A stretch of DNA of 64,000 nt from SCTM01 sp965279655 (GCA_965279655.1 OZ257255.1:3286001-3350000), one strand, 5' to 3'. Positions 7,644-16,864 are shown, counted from the first letter of the stretch. Made by a program: numbers and translations. Notes: generated from the sequence alone by a model not told the origin.

Positions 7644-10600
7644 GTGAACAAAGACATGAAATTCACCGATATGTTCATCCGCCGCCCGGTGTTGGCGGTG
7701 GTGGTCAGTCTGCTCATCCTGCTGGTCGGCATGCGGGCGATCTTCGACTTGCCCCTGCGGCAATTCCCCACGGTCACCAACACGGCGATTACGATCACGA
7801 CCGCCTATCCGGGCGCGCCGGCGGACCTGATGCAGGGCTTCATCACGACGCCGATCGAGCAGGCGATCGCGAGCGTGGACGGCATCGACTACGTCACCTC
7901 GAACTCGGTGCAGAGCATGAGCACCGTGACGGTCACGTTGAAACTGAACGTCGATCCAGGCGCGGCCATGACCGAGGTGTTGGCGAAGGTGCAGCAGGTG
8001 AAGTTCCAGCTGCCGCGGGAAGCCAATGACCCGATCGTGACCAAGACCACCGGTCAGCAGATCGGCATCCTTTACTTGGCATTCATGAGCGAAGGCGTCT
8101 CGGCCGCCGCCATGACCGATTACATCAACCGCGTCGCCAAGCCGATGTTGATGACAGTCGAAGGCGTCGGCGAAGCGACGGCGGTCGGCGGTCAGACGTT
8201 CGCGATGCGCTTGTGGATCGATCCGGCCCGGATGGCGGCGCGCGGCGTGACCGCGGCCGAAGTCGCGGCCGTGATACGCGCGAACAACTTCCAGTCGGCG
8301 CCAGGCCAGGCGAAGGGCCTGTTCGTGGTCACCAACGTCACGGCGGATACCGGCCTGACCGACGTGGAGGCGTTCCAGAACCTCGTCATCAAGTCCGCCA
8401 ACGGCGCGCTCGTCCGTCTGCGGGAAATCGCCGACGTCGAGCTGGGCGGCAAGGACTACAACACGAGCGCGTCAGTAGACGGCAAGACGTCCGTGCTCGT
8501 CGAAATCAAACCGACCCCGGGCGGCAACCCGATCACCATCGCCAAGGGCATCCGTGCGTTGCAGCCGGAGTTGGAACGGGGCATGCCACCAGGCATCACG
8601 TTGGAACTCGTGTACGACGTTTCTCAGTTCATCGTCTCCGCCATCGAGGAAGTGATCGTGACGCTGAGCGAGGCGCTCATCATCGTGATCATCGTGATCT
8701 TCCTGTTCTTGGGCACCTTCCGATCCGTCATCATCCCGGTCGTGACGATTCCGCTGTCCATGGTCGGCGTGGCGATGTTCATGCTTGTGATGGGCTTCAG
8801 CCTCAACCTGCTGACTCTTCTGGCCCTGGTGCTCGCGATCGGCCTCGTGGTCGACGACGCGATCGTGGTGGTGGAGAACGTCTACCGCCATATTGAGGAA
8901 GGACAGGCGCCGTTCCAGGCAGCCTTGAACGGCGCCCGCGAAATCGTCGGCCCCGTGATCGCCATGACCATCACGCTGGCGGCGGTCTATGCGCCGATCG
9001 GCTTCCTCGGCGGCCTCACCGGTGCGCTGTTCCGCGAGTTCGCCTTCACGCTGGCGGGGGCGGTGATCATCTCAGGCGTGATCGCATTGACGCTTTCGCC
9101 GATGATGGCTTCGAAGCTGCTGGACTCGCACATGCACGACAGCGGGTTCGGAAAAATGGTCGATCGGACCTTCACCCGCGTCACCGAATGGTACGGCCGC
9201 CGGCTGTCCCGGACCCTCGACTACCCCTTGGCCATGGGCGTCTTCGTCGTCGGCGTGCTGTTCTCGGTCGGCTTCCTGTACATGCACACCCGCGCCGAGC
9301 TTGCGCCGGCGGAAGATCAGGGTTTCGTCATGGCGATGGTGAAAGCGCCACAGATCGCGAACCTCGACTACACCGACACCTATACGCGCAAGCTCGCCGA
9401 GTCCCTGAAGGCCATTCCCGAAAGCATGGGCCGATTCACGTTCACCGGTCAGGGTGGCGCCAACATCGGCATGGCCGGGATGCAGCTGACGCCGTGGGAG
9501 GACCGCGACCGGTCCGTCAATGATTTGATCGCGGTGCTGCAAGAGCAGATTAATACGTTGGACGGCGTCAGCGGCTTTGCCTTCACGCTGCCCTCGCTGC
9601 CCGGCTCATTCGGCAACCTGCCGGTGTCCATGGTGATCACCAGCCCGGACTCCTACCAATCCGTTTTCGAGACGATGGAGAAGCTGAAGGGCGCCGCGCG
9701 CGCCAGCGGCCGCTTCATGGTGCTCGACAGCGATCTCACCTACAACAACCCGGTCATCAAGCTGAACATCGACCGGTCCAAGGCTCAGGACCTCGGCATC
9801 TCGATGCAGGCCATCGGCGATACGCTGGCCACCCTCGTCGGTGAGAATTACATCAATCGCTTCAGCCTAGAGGGACGATCCTACGAAGTGATCTCGCAGG
9901 TGCCGCGCGCGCAGCGTCTTTCCGCCGAAGAGTTGACGAAGTTCTATGTCCGCACCGCGAGTGGCCAGCAGATTCCGCTGTCGACGGTGGTGAGCGCGTC
10001 CACCGCCGTCGAGCCCAACGCCCTGACACGATACAACCAGCTCAATTCCGCCACCCTGAGCGCAATGGCGATGCCCGGGGTCTCCATGGGCGAAGCAGTG
10101 GCGTTCCTTCGCGAACAGGCCAAGGAACTGCCGCGCAACTACACCACGGCCTTCCTGTCCGACAGCCGGCAATACGTCGAGGAAGGCAACCAGTTGATGT
10201 ACACCTTCGGCTTCGCGCTGATCATCATCTTCCTGGTGTTGGCGGCGCAGTTCGAGAGCATGCGGGATCCGCTCGTGATTCTGGTCAGCGTGCCGATGTC
10301 GGTGTGCGGCGCTCTGATCCCCCTGTTCTTCGGCCTGTCGACCATGAACATCTACACACAGATCGGTCTCATCACGCTCATCGGCCTGATCACCAAGCAC
10401 GGCATCTTGATGGTGTCGTTCGCGCGCGACATGCAGATCACCGAAGGCGTCGACCGGCGTACCGCGATCGAGCACGCGGCGCGGGTGCGGTTGCGGCCAA
10501 TTCTTATGACCACCGCGGCCATGGTCGCGGGCCTCTTGCCGCTTCTGTTCGCCTCCGGCGCCGGCGCGGCCAGCCGCTTCGCGCTGGGCCTGGTCGTGGT

Positions 10601-10730
10601 CTCCGGCATGTCGATCGGAACATTGTTCACGATCTTCGTCCTCCCGGGCGTGTACGTGTTCGTCGCCACGGACCACCGGGAACAGGCCCGCAAGGCGCGC
10701 TTGCGTGAGGCAGCCCAGCCCGCGGAGTAA
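7644..10730 (+). CDS. RND multidrug efflux permease (HAE-1 family)
   Basis: 1028 residues from GTG 7644 (1024 if the ATG at 7656 is used), the normal size of AcrB/MexB-type pumps. The N-terminus FTDMFIRRPVLAVVVS, the first large periplasmic domain, the TM4 proton-relay pair in GLVVDDAIVVVENVYR and the TM10 Lys in GLITKHGILMVSF are all present, so the transporter should be proton-driven and functional. It forms a tripartite complex with the preceding adaptor. It starts 16 bases after the adaptor stop and is controlled by the TetR gene of the same operon. Substrate cannot be read from sequence; likely lipophilic drugs or metabolites. Confidence 0.93.
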   Translation: MNKDMKFTDMFIRRPVLAVVVSLLILLVGMRAIFDLPLRQFPTVTNTAITITTAYPGAPADLMQGFITTPIEQAIASVDGIDYVTSNSVQSMSTVTVTLKLNVDPGAAMTEVLAKVQQVKFQLPREANDPIVTKTTGQQIGILYLAFMSEGVSAAAMTDYINRVAKPMLMTVEGVGEATAVGGQTFAMRLWIDPARMAARGVTAAEVAAVIRANNFQSAPGQAKGLFVVTNVTADTGLTDVEAFQNLVIKSANGALVRLREIADVELGGKDYNTSASVDGKTSVLVEIKPTPGGNPITIAKGIRALQPELERGMPPGITLELVYDVSQFIVSAIEEVIVTLSEALIIVIIVIFLFLGTFRSVIIPVVTIPLSMVGVAMFMLVMGFSLNLLTLLALVLAIGLVVDDAIVVVENVYRHIEEGQAPFQAALNGAREIVGPVIAMTITLAAVYAPIGFLGGLTGALFREFAFTLAGAVIISGVIALTLSPMMASKLLDSHMHDSGFGKMVDRTFTRVTEWYGRRLSRTLDYPLAMGVFVVGVLFSVGFLYMHTRAELAPAEDQGFVMAMVKAPQIANLDYTDTYTRKLAESLKAIPESMGRFTFTGQGGANIGMAGMQLTPWEDRDRSVNDLIAVLQEQINTLDGVSGFAFTLPSLPGSFGNLPVSMVITSPDSYQSVFETMEKLKGAARASGRFMVLDSDLTYNNPVIKLNIDRSKAQDLGISMQAIGDTLATLVGENYINRFSLEGRSYEVISQVPRAQRLSAEELTKFYVRTASGQQIPLSTVVSASTAVEPNALTRYNQLNSATLSAMAMPGVSMGEAVAFLREQAKELPRNYTTAFLSDSRQYVEEGNQLMYTFGFALIIIFLVLAAQFESMRDPLVILVSVPMSVCGALIPLFFGLSTMNIYTQIGLITLIGLITKHGILMVSFARDMQITEGVDRRTAIEHAARVRLRPILMTTAAMVAGLLPLLFASGAGAASRFALGLVVVSGMSIGTLFTIFVLPGVYVFVATDHREQARKARLREAAQPAE

Positions 10731-10786
10731 CCGTTTCGTGGCGGCGACGTTATAGTTGCCGAGCCTTCCACAAAGTTCGGTGATAC

Positions 10787-12079
10787 GTGTCCGACGAGAA
10801 GCCTGGGAACACGCCCGCGGAGGTTAAGCAGCCGCCGCGGCCGCCCTTGATCCAGATCATGGGGCCCGGGCTTATCACCGGTGCGTCGGACGACGACCCT
10901 TCCGGTATCGCCACCTATTCTCAAGCCGGCGCGCAGTTCGGCTACGACCTCGGCTGGACACTGATTTTCAGCTACCCGCTGATGTCGGCGATACAGCAGA
11001 TCAGCGCGCGCATCGGCCGAGTCACCGGACGCGGGCTTGCGGGAAACCTACGCCATCATTTTCCCAAGCCCGTCCTCCTGGGGCTGGTGGCGCTGCTGCT
11101 GTTCGCCAATATCATCAATCTCGGCGCCGATCTCGGCGCGATGGCCGAGGCGCTGCGGCTGCTGATCGGAGGATCGCAACTCACTTATGTGGTGCTATTC
11201 GCCCTGATCTCCGTGCTGCTCGAAGTGTTCGTGCGCTACAGCCGCTATGTCAGCGTGCTGAAGTGGCTGACGCTCTCGCTGTTCGCCTATGTGGCGACGG
11301 TGCTGGTGGTGGACGTGCCCTGGGGCGAGGTGGCGCATCATCTGGTCGTGCCGCAGATCCAATGGACGCGGGAATACATGCTGGCGATTGTCGGCCTGCT
11401 CGGCACCACGATCAGCCCCTACCTGTTCTTCTGGCAGGCGAGCCAGGAGGTCGAGGAAGAGCGCGAGAACCCCAATGCGCATCCCTTGAAGACGGCGCCG
11501 AAGGAGGCACCGGCCGAACTCGCCCGTATCCGCCTCGACACGGACATCGGCATGGCCTTCTCCAACTTGATCGCGCTGTTCATCCTGCTGACCGCGGCGG
11601 CGACCCTGCACCAGAAAGGCATCACCGAGATCGGCAGCGCCGCCCAGGCGGCCGAGGCCCTGCGGCCGTTGGCCGGAGAGTTCGCCTTCGCCGTGTTCGC
11701 CCTGGGCATCATCGGCACGGGCCTGCTGGCGCTGCCGGTGCTGGCGGGTTCCGCCGCCTTCGCCGTGGGGGAAGCGTTCAAATGGCGTGTGGGCCTTGCC
11801 AACAAGCCCCTGAGGGCCAAAGCCTTCTATGGCACCATCGCTGTCGCCACCCTGGCTGGGGTGGCCCTCAACCTCACCGGCATCGACCCCATGAAAGCCC
11901 TGGTGTGGGCGGCCGTCGTGAACGGCATCGTGGCCGTGCCCGTCATGGCCATGACCATGATAATCGCGAGCCGGACCAAGGTGATGGGCCAGTTTCAGCT
12001 CACAGGATACCTGCGGACGGTCGGCTGGCTGGCGACCGCCGTGATGGCCGCCGCCGTGGCCGGCCTTGCCGTCCTCTAG
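10787..12079 (+). CDS. Nramp-like metal-ion transporter with non-canonical binding motifs
   Basis: 430 residues, GTG start, eleven or so transmembrane helices. The first helix reads GPGLITGASDDDPSGIATYSQ, with DPSG (37-40) where classical Nramp/MntH has DPGN, and the sixth helix reads TTISPYLFFWQ (about 207-217) where MntH has the MPH motif. Both are metal-coordinating sites in characterised Nramps, so this belongs to a divergent branch whose ion may differ from Mn2+ or Fe2+ (Mg2+ or another cation is possible). A charged cytosolic loop (QEVEEERENPNAHP) follows helix 6. It sits 56 bases after the RND operon, with no clear terminator between. Confidence 0.85.
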   Translation: MSDEKPGNTPAEVKQPPRPPLIQIMGPGLITGASDDDPSGIATYSQAGAQFGYDLGWTLIFSYPLMSAIQQISARIGRVTGRGLAGNLRHHFPKPVLLGLVALLLFANIINLGADLGAMAEALRLLIGGSQLTYVVLFALISVLLEVFVRYSRYVSVLKWLTLSLFAYVATVLVVDVPWGEVAHHLVVPQIQWTREYMLAIVGLLGTTISPYLFFWQASQEVEEERENPNAHPLKTAPKEAPAELARIRLDTDIGMAFSNLIALFILLTAAATLHQKGITEIGSAAQAAEALRPLAGEFAFAVFALGIIGTGLLALPVLAGSAAFAVGEAFKWRVGLANKPLRAKAFYGTIAVATLAGVALNLTGIDPMKALVWAAVVNGIVAVPVMAMTMIIASRTKVMGQFQLTGYLRTVGWLATAVMAAAVAGLAVL

Positions 12080-12097
12080 AGCGCAATTGCGCTCTAG
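12076..12097. repeat. 22-bp perfect palindrome just after the Nramp stop codon
   Basis: Arms CTAGAGCGCAA / TTGCGCTCTAG pair perfectly and overlap the Nramp TAG stop. It can act as a transcript-end hairpin and forms the left part of a mosaic with the repeat at 12109-12157; similar AGAGC..GCTCT modules flank this repeat family in Rhizobiales intergenic mosaics. Confidence 0.7.
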
Positions 12098-12108
12098 CTC
12101 TTTGATTT

Positions 12109-12157
12109 GGGCATGATCTCAACGGAGAACCGGTCCCCACTTCTCCGGATCACGCCC
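12109..12157. repeat. Copy of a dispersed alphaproteobacterial palindromic intergenic repeat
   Basis: Outer arms GGGCATGATC and GGATCACGCCC and perfect inner arms CGGAGAA / TTCTCCG surround CCGGTCCCCAC. I recognise the layout (GCATGATC, CGGAAAA, CCGGTTCCCAC, TTTTCCGGATCATGC) as the very abundant short palindromic repeat seen between genes of Rhizobiales and related alphaproteobacteria. This copy has drifted (GAGAA for AAAA). Only one copy is seen in the window. Confidence 0.7.
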
Positions 12158-12221
12158 GAAGTTGAACTTTCGCGCGTGAAACAGCGTTGTTCCACGCCGG
12201 GTGCTTGTGGGACGTTGGGCG

Positions 12222-13388
12222 ATGGATTCTCTGATCGATAAGCTCGGCGACGAGTCGCCCCCGCAAACCGTCGGCAAGCCGCTGCAGGAGCCGGCCGGCA
12301 AGGCACAAGCCGGCCTGCTGGCCTATCTGGCGATTCTCGCGACCGGCTACACCTTCTACTTCGCCAGCGACATCTTCATCCCGTTGTTCCTGGCCGTGTT
12401 GCTGAAGCTGCTGCTGGCGCCGGTCATGCGGCTGCTCATGCGCATGCGGCTGCCGCAAAGCGTCGCGGCGTTGATGACGGTGGTGCTGCTTGTGGGCGGC
12501 GTGGGCGGCGTGGTCTCGGTGGTGGAACCCTCTGCGGAGAAATGGGTCTCCCGCATCCCGAAGGAACTGCCCAAGATGCGCGCGCGGCTGAAGGATGTGA
12601 TCAATCCCATCCAGCAGATGCAGCAGGCCACGCGCAAGGTGGAAGAGGTCGCGCAATCGACTCAGCCGACGACGACGGCCACCACCGTCGTGATGAAAGA
12701 ACCGAGCCTCAGCGAATACCTGTTCGCCGGCACGCGCAGCTTCCTGACGGTGACGGCGACGGTTCTGCTGCTTCTGTTCGCATTGCTGGCGAGCGGCGAT
12801 CATTTCCTCAGACGCGTGGTCGAGGGATTGCCGCGCTTCAGCGACAAGAAGCACGCGGTGGAAGTGGCGCGCACCGTGGAACACGACATTTCGCTCTATC
12901 TCGTCGCAATCACGGCCATCAACATCATCATGGGCGTGTTGTGCGCGGTCGTGGCCTGGAAAGCCGGCCTGCCGGATCCGTTGCTGTGGGGCGTGCTGGC
13001 GGGAATGCTGAACTACATCCCCTACCTCGGACCGTTGATCACCGTGGCGATCCTCTCCTTCGTCGGCATGATGACATTCGACAAGGTTACCGATGCGGCG
13101 ATCGCGCCGACGATCTATGCCGGCGTGACGCTGATCGAGGGTAATCTGCTCACCCCGCTGCTTTTGTCGCACCGGCTGCAGATCAACGCGGTGTGCGTGT
13201 TTGTCGGCTTGATGGTATTCGCCTTCATCTGGGGCATTCCCGGCATGCTGCTGGCGGTGCCGATCCTGGCGATGGTGCGCGTGATCTGTGATCACGTGGA
13301 GCCCCTGATCCCCATCGGTCGCCTGTTGGGCGACGGGCGCACGCCGCTGCCGGAGCTAGTCCAGAACGGCGCCGCGCACAAAGGGTAG
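12222..13388 (+). CDS. AI-2E family transporter (second of three)
   Basis: 388 residues from ATG 12222 (GTG 12201 is an alternative start). Two N-terminal helices start after a 28-residue polar leader. A soluble loop with coiled-coil character (about 115-160, KMRARLKDVINPIQQMQQATRKVEE) follows, then the C-terminal signature region LNYIPYLGPLITVAILSF, the helix-loop GNLLTPLLLSHRLQINAVCVFVGL and WGIPGMLLAVP. Substrate unknown. Its last 33 bases overlap the convergent DUF445 gene. The mosaic repeat lies between it and the Nramp gene, so it is probably transcribed from its own promoter. Confidence 0.85.
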   Translation: MDSLIDKLGDESPPQTVGKPLQEPAGKAQAGLLAYLAILATGYTFYFASDIFIPLFLAVLLKLLLAPVMRLLMRMRLPQSVAALMTVVLLVGGVGGVVSVVEPSAEKWVSRIPKELPKMRARLKDVINPIQQMQQATRKVEEVAQSTQPTTTATTVVMKEPSLSEYLFAGTRSFLTVTATVLLLLFALLASGDHFLRRVVEGLPRFSDKKHAVEVARTVEHDISLYLVAITAINIIMGVLCAVVAWKAGLPDPLLWGVLAGMLNYIPYLGPLITVAILSFVGMMTFDKVTDAAIAPTIYAGVTLIEGNLLTPLLLSHRLQINAVCVFVGLMVFAFIWGIPGMLLAVPILAMVRVICDHVEPLIPIGRLLGDGRTPLPELVQNGAAHKG

Positions 13389-14642
13389 CGCGCTGCCGAG
13401 CAGGAACAGGGCGCTGCCGATCAAGGCGCCCACGATGGTGCCGTTGACGCGGATGTATTGCAGATCGCGGCCCACCTGCAATTCGATCACTTCGGCGACC
13501 TTTTGGCCGTCCCAGCTCGCGACGATGTCCGCGATGTAGCCGCCGATGCTCGCTCGCCACGGCGCGATGGAACTGATCAAAGCACCCTCGAGCGCCGTGT
13601 TGAAATGCTCCTGCACGGTGGGGGATTCCCGGAGCAGGCGCCCGACGGTGCGTACCAGTTGTTCGGCGAGCGACGCCAACTTGGGCGTGGGCCGCGCCGC
13701 ATCGGCCAAGAGCTCGCCCTTCAGTTCGTCCCAGATGGCGCCGAGGGACCGGGTCAGCGCCGGGTGATTGACCAATGCGGCTTGCGCGCGCGCCATCAAC
13801 GCCGCGTAGTCGGGTGCGGCACGCATGTCGGCGATCCAAGTCAGCAGCCAGGCTTCCAGGTGCTTGCGTTCATCGCTGCCGGGCGTACGCGCGTCGTGTA
13901 GCCACGTCGAGAAGCCTTGCACCAACTCCTCGGCGATCTTGCGGTCGAAATAGCGCGGGAAGAAACGCCCCGTGCGCGCGGCGATGCGGGCGATCAGGGG
14001 CTCGCGCAAACCTAAGATGGTGGGATCGAGAATCTCGATGACCGCGTCGGCCAGTGTCATGTGTCGCCCTTGGCGCAACAGCGCGTCGACAATGGAGTCG
14101 AACGTCGGGCGGAGATCGACGCGCTGAAGTCCCTCTTGCGCCACGGTCGCGAAGAAGCGGCGCAGGTCGGCATCGTTCGCGCCGCTGACCGCCGCCGGCA
14201 CGAGGGCGGCGATCCGCGCGCCGATGAAGGCGGCGATGGAGGGCTTCTCCAGCCATTGGGCAACTTGAAGCGCGCGGTTTTTCTGGCGCAGTCGCGCCAT
14301 CAGCAATTCCGGCGCCAGGAACTGCTCACTGACGAAATGACCGAGGGAACGGCCGATCTCGTCCTTGCGCGCGGGAATCAAACCCGTGTGCGGAATGGGA
14401 AGGCCGAGCGGCCGGCGGAACAGGGCGGTGACCGCGAACCAATCCGCCAGTCCGCCGACGATGGCGGCCTCCGCCGCCGCGCGCGCCAGAGCCGCGAAGA
14501 AGGACGGCTCCGGATAGAGACGCGCCGCGATGAGCACGGCCAAGGCGGCGATGAGCAGTGCGCCCGCGCCGGCCTTCGCGCGGCGCAGGCGGGCGCGACG
14601 TTCGGCGATGTCGGTCATCGTGGGCGCGCCCGGCAGGGTCAT
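13356..14642 (-). CDS. DUF445 family membrane-associated protein (YjiN-like)
   Basis: 428 residues (an in-frame ATG at 14618 would give 420). Family marks are all present: an N-terminal helix, the segment AIVGGLADWFAVTALFRRPLGLPIPHTGLIP with the conserved ADWFAV and IPHTG motifs, the charged IGRSLGHFVSEQFL, and a C-terminal block VGRDLQYIRVNGTIVGALIGSALFLLG ending in a membrane helix. The biochemical role of DUF445 is not known; a membrane-tethered coiled structure is suggested by the sequence. It converges on, and overlaps by 33 bases, the AI-2E gene; 43 bases separate its start from the DsbA-like gene upstream on the same strand. Confidence 0.85.
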   Translation of the reverse strand: MTLPGAPTMTDIAERRARLRRAKAGAGALLIAALAVLIAARLYPEPSFFAALARAAAEAAIVGGLADWFAVTALFRRPLGLPIPHTGLIPARKDEIGRSLGHFVSEQFLAPELLMARLRQKNRALQVAQWLEKPSIAAFIGARIAALVPAAVSGANDADLRRFFATVAQEGLQRVDLRPTFDSIVDALLRQGRHMTLADAVIEILDPTILGLREPLIARIAARTGRFFPRYFDRKIAEELVQGFSTWLHDARTPGSDERKHLEAWLLTWIADMRAAPDYAALMARAQAALVNHPALTRSLGAIWDELKGELLADAARPTPKLASLAEQLVRTVGRLLRESPTVQEHFNTALEGALISSIAPWRASIGGYIADIVASWDGQKVAEVIELQVGRDLQYIRVNGTIVGALIGSALFLLGSALPFVRGAVLD

Positions 14643-14685
14643 GGACGGCCTAACGGGCGAACGGCCCGCTGCGTTCCCGGATCGG

Positions 14686-15339
14686 CTATTTCTTCTTCGC
14701 CGGCGCCTTCAGCTGGGCGTCGAGGATCGCCTGAAATTGCTCATAGGGCGCATCGCCCTGCAGGTTCTCATCGCCGATGAAGAACGCGGGCGTGGCGTCA
14801 ATTTTGTAAGTGTTCACTGAACGCTCGCGCTCATCCATGATGCTGCTGACGAGTTCCTTCTTGTCGAGGCACTTGTCGACCTCTTCTTCCGGAATGCCGG
14901 CACTCTTCGCCAGCGCGCGCAAGGGCTCGAGCGGGTTCTGCGCCGCGGCCCATTCCTCCTGCTTGGCGAACAGGATCTGCACGAACGGGTAGCCCTTCTC
15001 CGGCGCCACGCAGCGCGCGATCACCGAACCGGCGAGCGCGCGGGTGTCGAGCGGGAAGTCGCGGTAGAGCAACCGCACCTTGCCGGTGTCGATGTAGTCC
15101 TTCTTGAGCTTGGGATAGGTCTCGGTCTGGAAGTGCGCGCAATGGGGGCAGCTCAAGGACGCGTATTCGATGATCGTCACCTTGGCCTTCGGGCTGCCGA
15201 TCACGAATTCGCGAAAGCCCTTGGTATCGGCCGCCTTCGCGGCGGGGGCCTCCGCGGGCTTGGCGGCATCGGCCGCGAACGCGGCGCCGCCCCAGCACAG
15301 GGACAGCAGGACGGCGGTACGGGCGAAAGCGGCGATCAT
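14686..15339 (-). CDS. Periplasmic DsbA-like thiol-disulfide oxidoreductase
   Basis: 217 residues from the ATG at 15339, the start of a classical signal peptide (LLSLCWGGAAFA). The mature part has a long Ala/Lys-rich linker and then the DsbA family thioredoxin fold: IIEYASLSCPHCAHF with the CPHC active site, the helical insertion, and the cis-proline loop KIDATPAFFIG. The CPHC dipeptide equals that of E. coli DsbA, pointing to an oxidase of exported proteins or a client-specific oxidase; no DsbB is nearby. Four C-terminal Lys/Ala residues (APAKKK) are unstructured. Likely co-transcribed with the downstream DUF445 gene. Confidence 0.88.
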   Translation of the reverse strand: MIAAFARTAVLLSLCWGGAAFAADAAKPAEAPAAKAADTKGFREFVIGSPKAKVTIIEYASLSCPHCAHFQTETYPKLKKDYIDTGKVRLLYRDFPLDTRALAGSVIARCVAPEKGYPFVQILFAKQEEWAAAQNPLEPLRALAKSAGIPEEEVDKCLDKKELVSSIMDERERSVNTYKIDATPAFFIGDENLQGDAPYEQFQAILDAQLKAPAKKK

Positions 15340-15454
15340 GGGCAACCTGTCATTGCGAGTGGAGGCGCGAGAGTGTCTGCCGGAGGGGCAATTATCAAGC
15401 TTTGTATGGCTTTTTTGGGGGACCTTTGCACCGGACAGCCTGTCAGGCCCGGGC

Positions 15455-15475
15455 GTCTGCGGTATATTGGCAGAC
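15455..15475. promoter_or_regulatory. Hyphenated palindrome over the putative -10 of the aldolase gene
   Basis: GTCTGC and GCAGAC are perfect six-base arms around GGTATATTG. The centre contains TATATT (15463-15468), a good -10 candidate, 24 bases before the ATG. A factor binding here would block the promoter; alternatively it folds as a leader hairpin in front of the AGGAGG site (15480-15485). Confidence 0.4.
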
Positions 15476-15491
15476 ATTCAGGAGGCAATTC

Positions 15492-16274
15492 ATGGCCCTT
15501 TCCCTCGCGCCCAAACCGTCCCGTGTCCGCGACCGGGTGACCGCCGAAGAATGGCAGATGCGGGTGGACCTCGCCGCCTGTTACCGGCTGTGCAATCTCC
15601 AGGGCTGGGAAGACCTGATCTTCACCCACATGTCCGCGCGCGTGCCGGGCAGCGAGGGTCACTACCTCATCAATCCGTATGGCGCGCTGTTCGACGAAGT
15701 GACCGCGTCCAATCTCGTAAAGATCGCCGCCGACGGCACGATCCTCGAGGACGAACTGGGCATGGGCTACAACCCCGGCGGCTTCACCATTCACGGCGCC
15801 GTTCATGAGGGCCGCGCGGATGCACACTGCGTGATCCATCTGCACACCGTCGCCGGTGTCGCCGTGTCGTGCCAGAAGGACGGCCTGCTGCCGCTGCAGC
15901 AAGGCTCGCTGATGATCGCCGCCGATCTTGCCTATCACGACTATGAAGGCATCGCGCTGGACCTAGACGAGCGCGAGCACCTGATCAAGAACCTGGGCCA
16001 CAAGAACAACATGATCTTGAAGAATCACGGGCTGCTGACGGTGGGCGAGACCGTGGGCCAGGCGTTCGCGCGCATGTATGCGTTGAACCGGGTGTGCGAA
16101 ATCCAGATCGCGGCGCAGGCCGGGGGGAATGCCGACCTAGCACCGTTGAGCATCGGCATGCAGCAGCGCGTGACCGGCCAGGGCCGGCCCGCCGGCCGCA
16201 TGGAGACATCGAACAAGGCGTGGGCCGCCTACCTGCGGCGCCTCGATAAGCTCGACACGTCCTACAAGGACTGA
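15492..16274 (+). CDS. Class II aldolase/adducin family protein
   Basis: 260 residues; ATG 15492 follows a full AGGAGG ribosome site. The fold is that of L-fuculose-phosphate aldolase: zinc ligands in CVIHLHTVAG (two His) and a third in ILKNHGLLTVGET, with the substrate loop LINPYGALFDEVTASNL and GYNPGGFTIH. Such proteins include sugar-phosphate aldolases, decarboxylases and adducin-like non-enzymes. The C-terminal 40 residues are polar (QGRPAGRMETSNKAWAAYLRR), as in the class II aldolase proteins common in proteobacteria with no assigned substrate. It is followed after 11 bases by the DNA glycosylase gene, suggesting co-transcription. Confidence 0.85.
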   Translation: MALSLAPKPSRVRDRVTAEEWQMRVDLAACYRLCNLQGWEDLIFTHMSARVPGSEGHYLINPYGALFDEVTASNLVKIAADGTILEDELGMGYNPGGFTIHGAVHEGRADAHCVIHLHTVAGVAVSCQKDGLLPLQQGSLMIAADLAYHDYEGIALDLDEREHLIKNLGHKNNMILKNHGLLTVGETVGQAFARMYALNRVCEIQIAAQAGGNADLAPLSIGMQQRVTGQGRPAGRMETSNKAWAAYLRRLDKLDTSYKD

Positions 16275-16285
16275 TCGCGGTCTGG

Positions 16286-16864
16286 GTGAAGCCCGTCTCT
16301 CGTAAATCACTGCCGGCAGACACGCTGACCCTTGCGCGGTGGCTGATCGGCAAGGTCGTGGTGCGCGGCGCCACCAGCGGCCGCATCGTCGAGACCGAGG
16401 CCTACCTACACGACGACGCGGCGGCGCACAGCTTCATCGGCGAGACCAAGCGCAACCGCTCCCTGTTCTTGCGGCGCGGGCATGCCTACGTCTACATCGC
16501 CTACGGAACGTCCTACATGCTCAACGTGTCGAGCGAACACGCGGGACATGGCGCCGGCGTGCTGATCCGCGCGCTCGAGCCGTTGACCGGGATCAAGCAG
16601 ATGACGCGGCGGCGCGGCACCGAGACGCTGCGCGATCTGACGCGCGGGCCTGGGCGTTTGGCGCAGGCACTGAACATCGATCTCAAACTCGATGGGATCG
16701 ATCTGTGCGAATCGGGCGTGCTGTTCCTCGCCAACGACCGCGTGCCCGTGGGGGAGATCGGCATGAGTCCTCGCATCGGCATCACCAAGAACGCCGAACC
16801 CCACTTCCGCTTCTATCTGAAAGGCAGCCCGTTCGTGAGCGGACCGAAGCGTCTCAACGCTTAA
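16286..16864 (+). CDS. DNA-3-methyladenine glycosylase (AAG/MPG type)
   Basis: 192 residues, GTG start. It excises alkylated purines in base-excision repair. The conserved AAG features are clear: GRIVETEAYLHDDAAAHSF, with the catalytic Glu in VETEAY and the Tyr and His that stack the flipped base, AYVYIAYGTSYMLNVSSE, GVLIRALEP and LTRGPGRLAQALNI. Size is normal for the bacterial family. The GTG lies 11 bases after the aldolase stop with no strong ribosome site, so translational coupling is possible. Its TAA stop overlaps the stop of the facing VWA gene in the palindrome TTAA. Confidence 0.93.
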   Translation: MKPVSRKSLPADTLTLARWLIGKVVVRGATSGRIVETEAYLHDDAAAHSFIGETKRNRSLFLRRGHAYVYIAYGTSYMLNVSSEHAGHGAGVLIRALEPLTGIKQMTRRRGTETLRDLTRGPGRLAQALNIDLKLDGIDLCESGVLFLANDRVPVGEIGMSPRIGITKNAEPHFRFYLKGSPFVSGPKRLNA

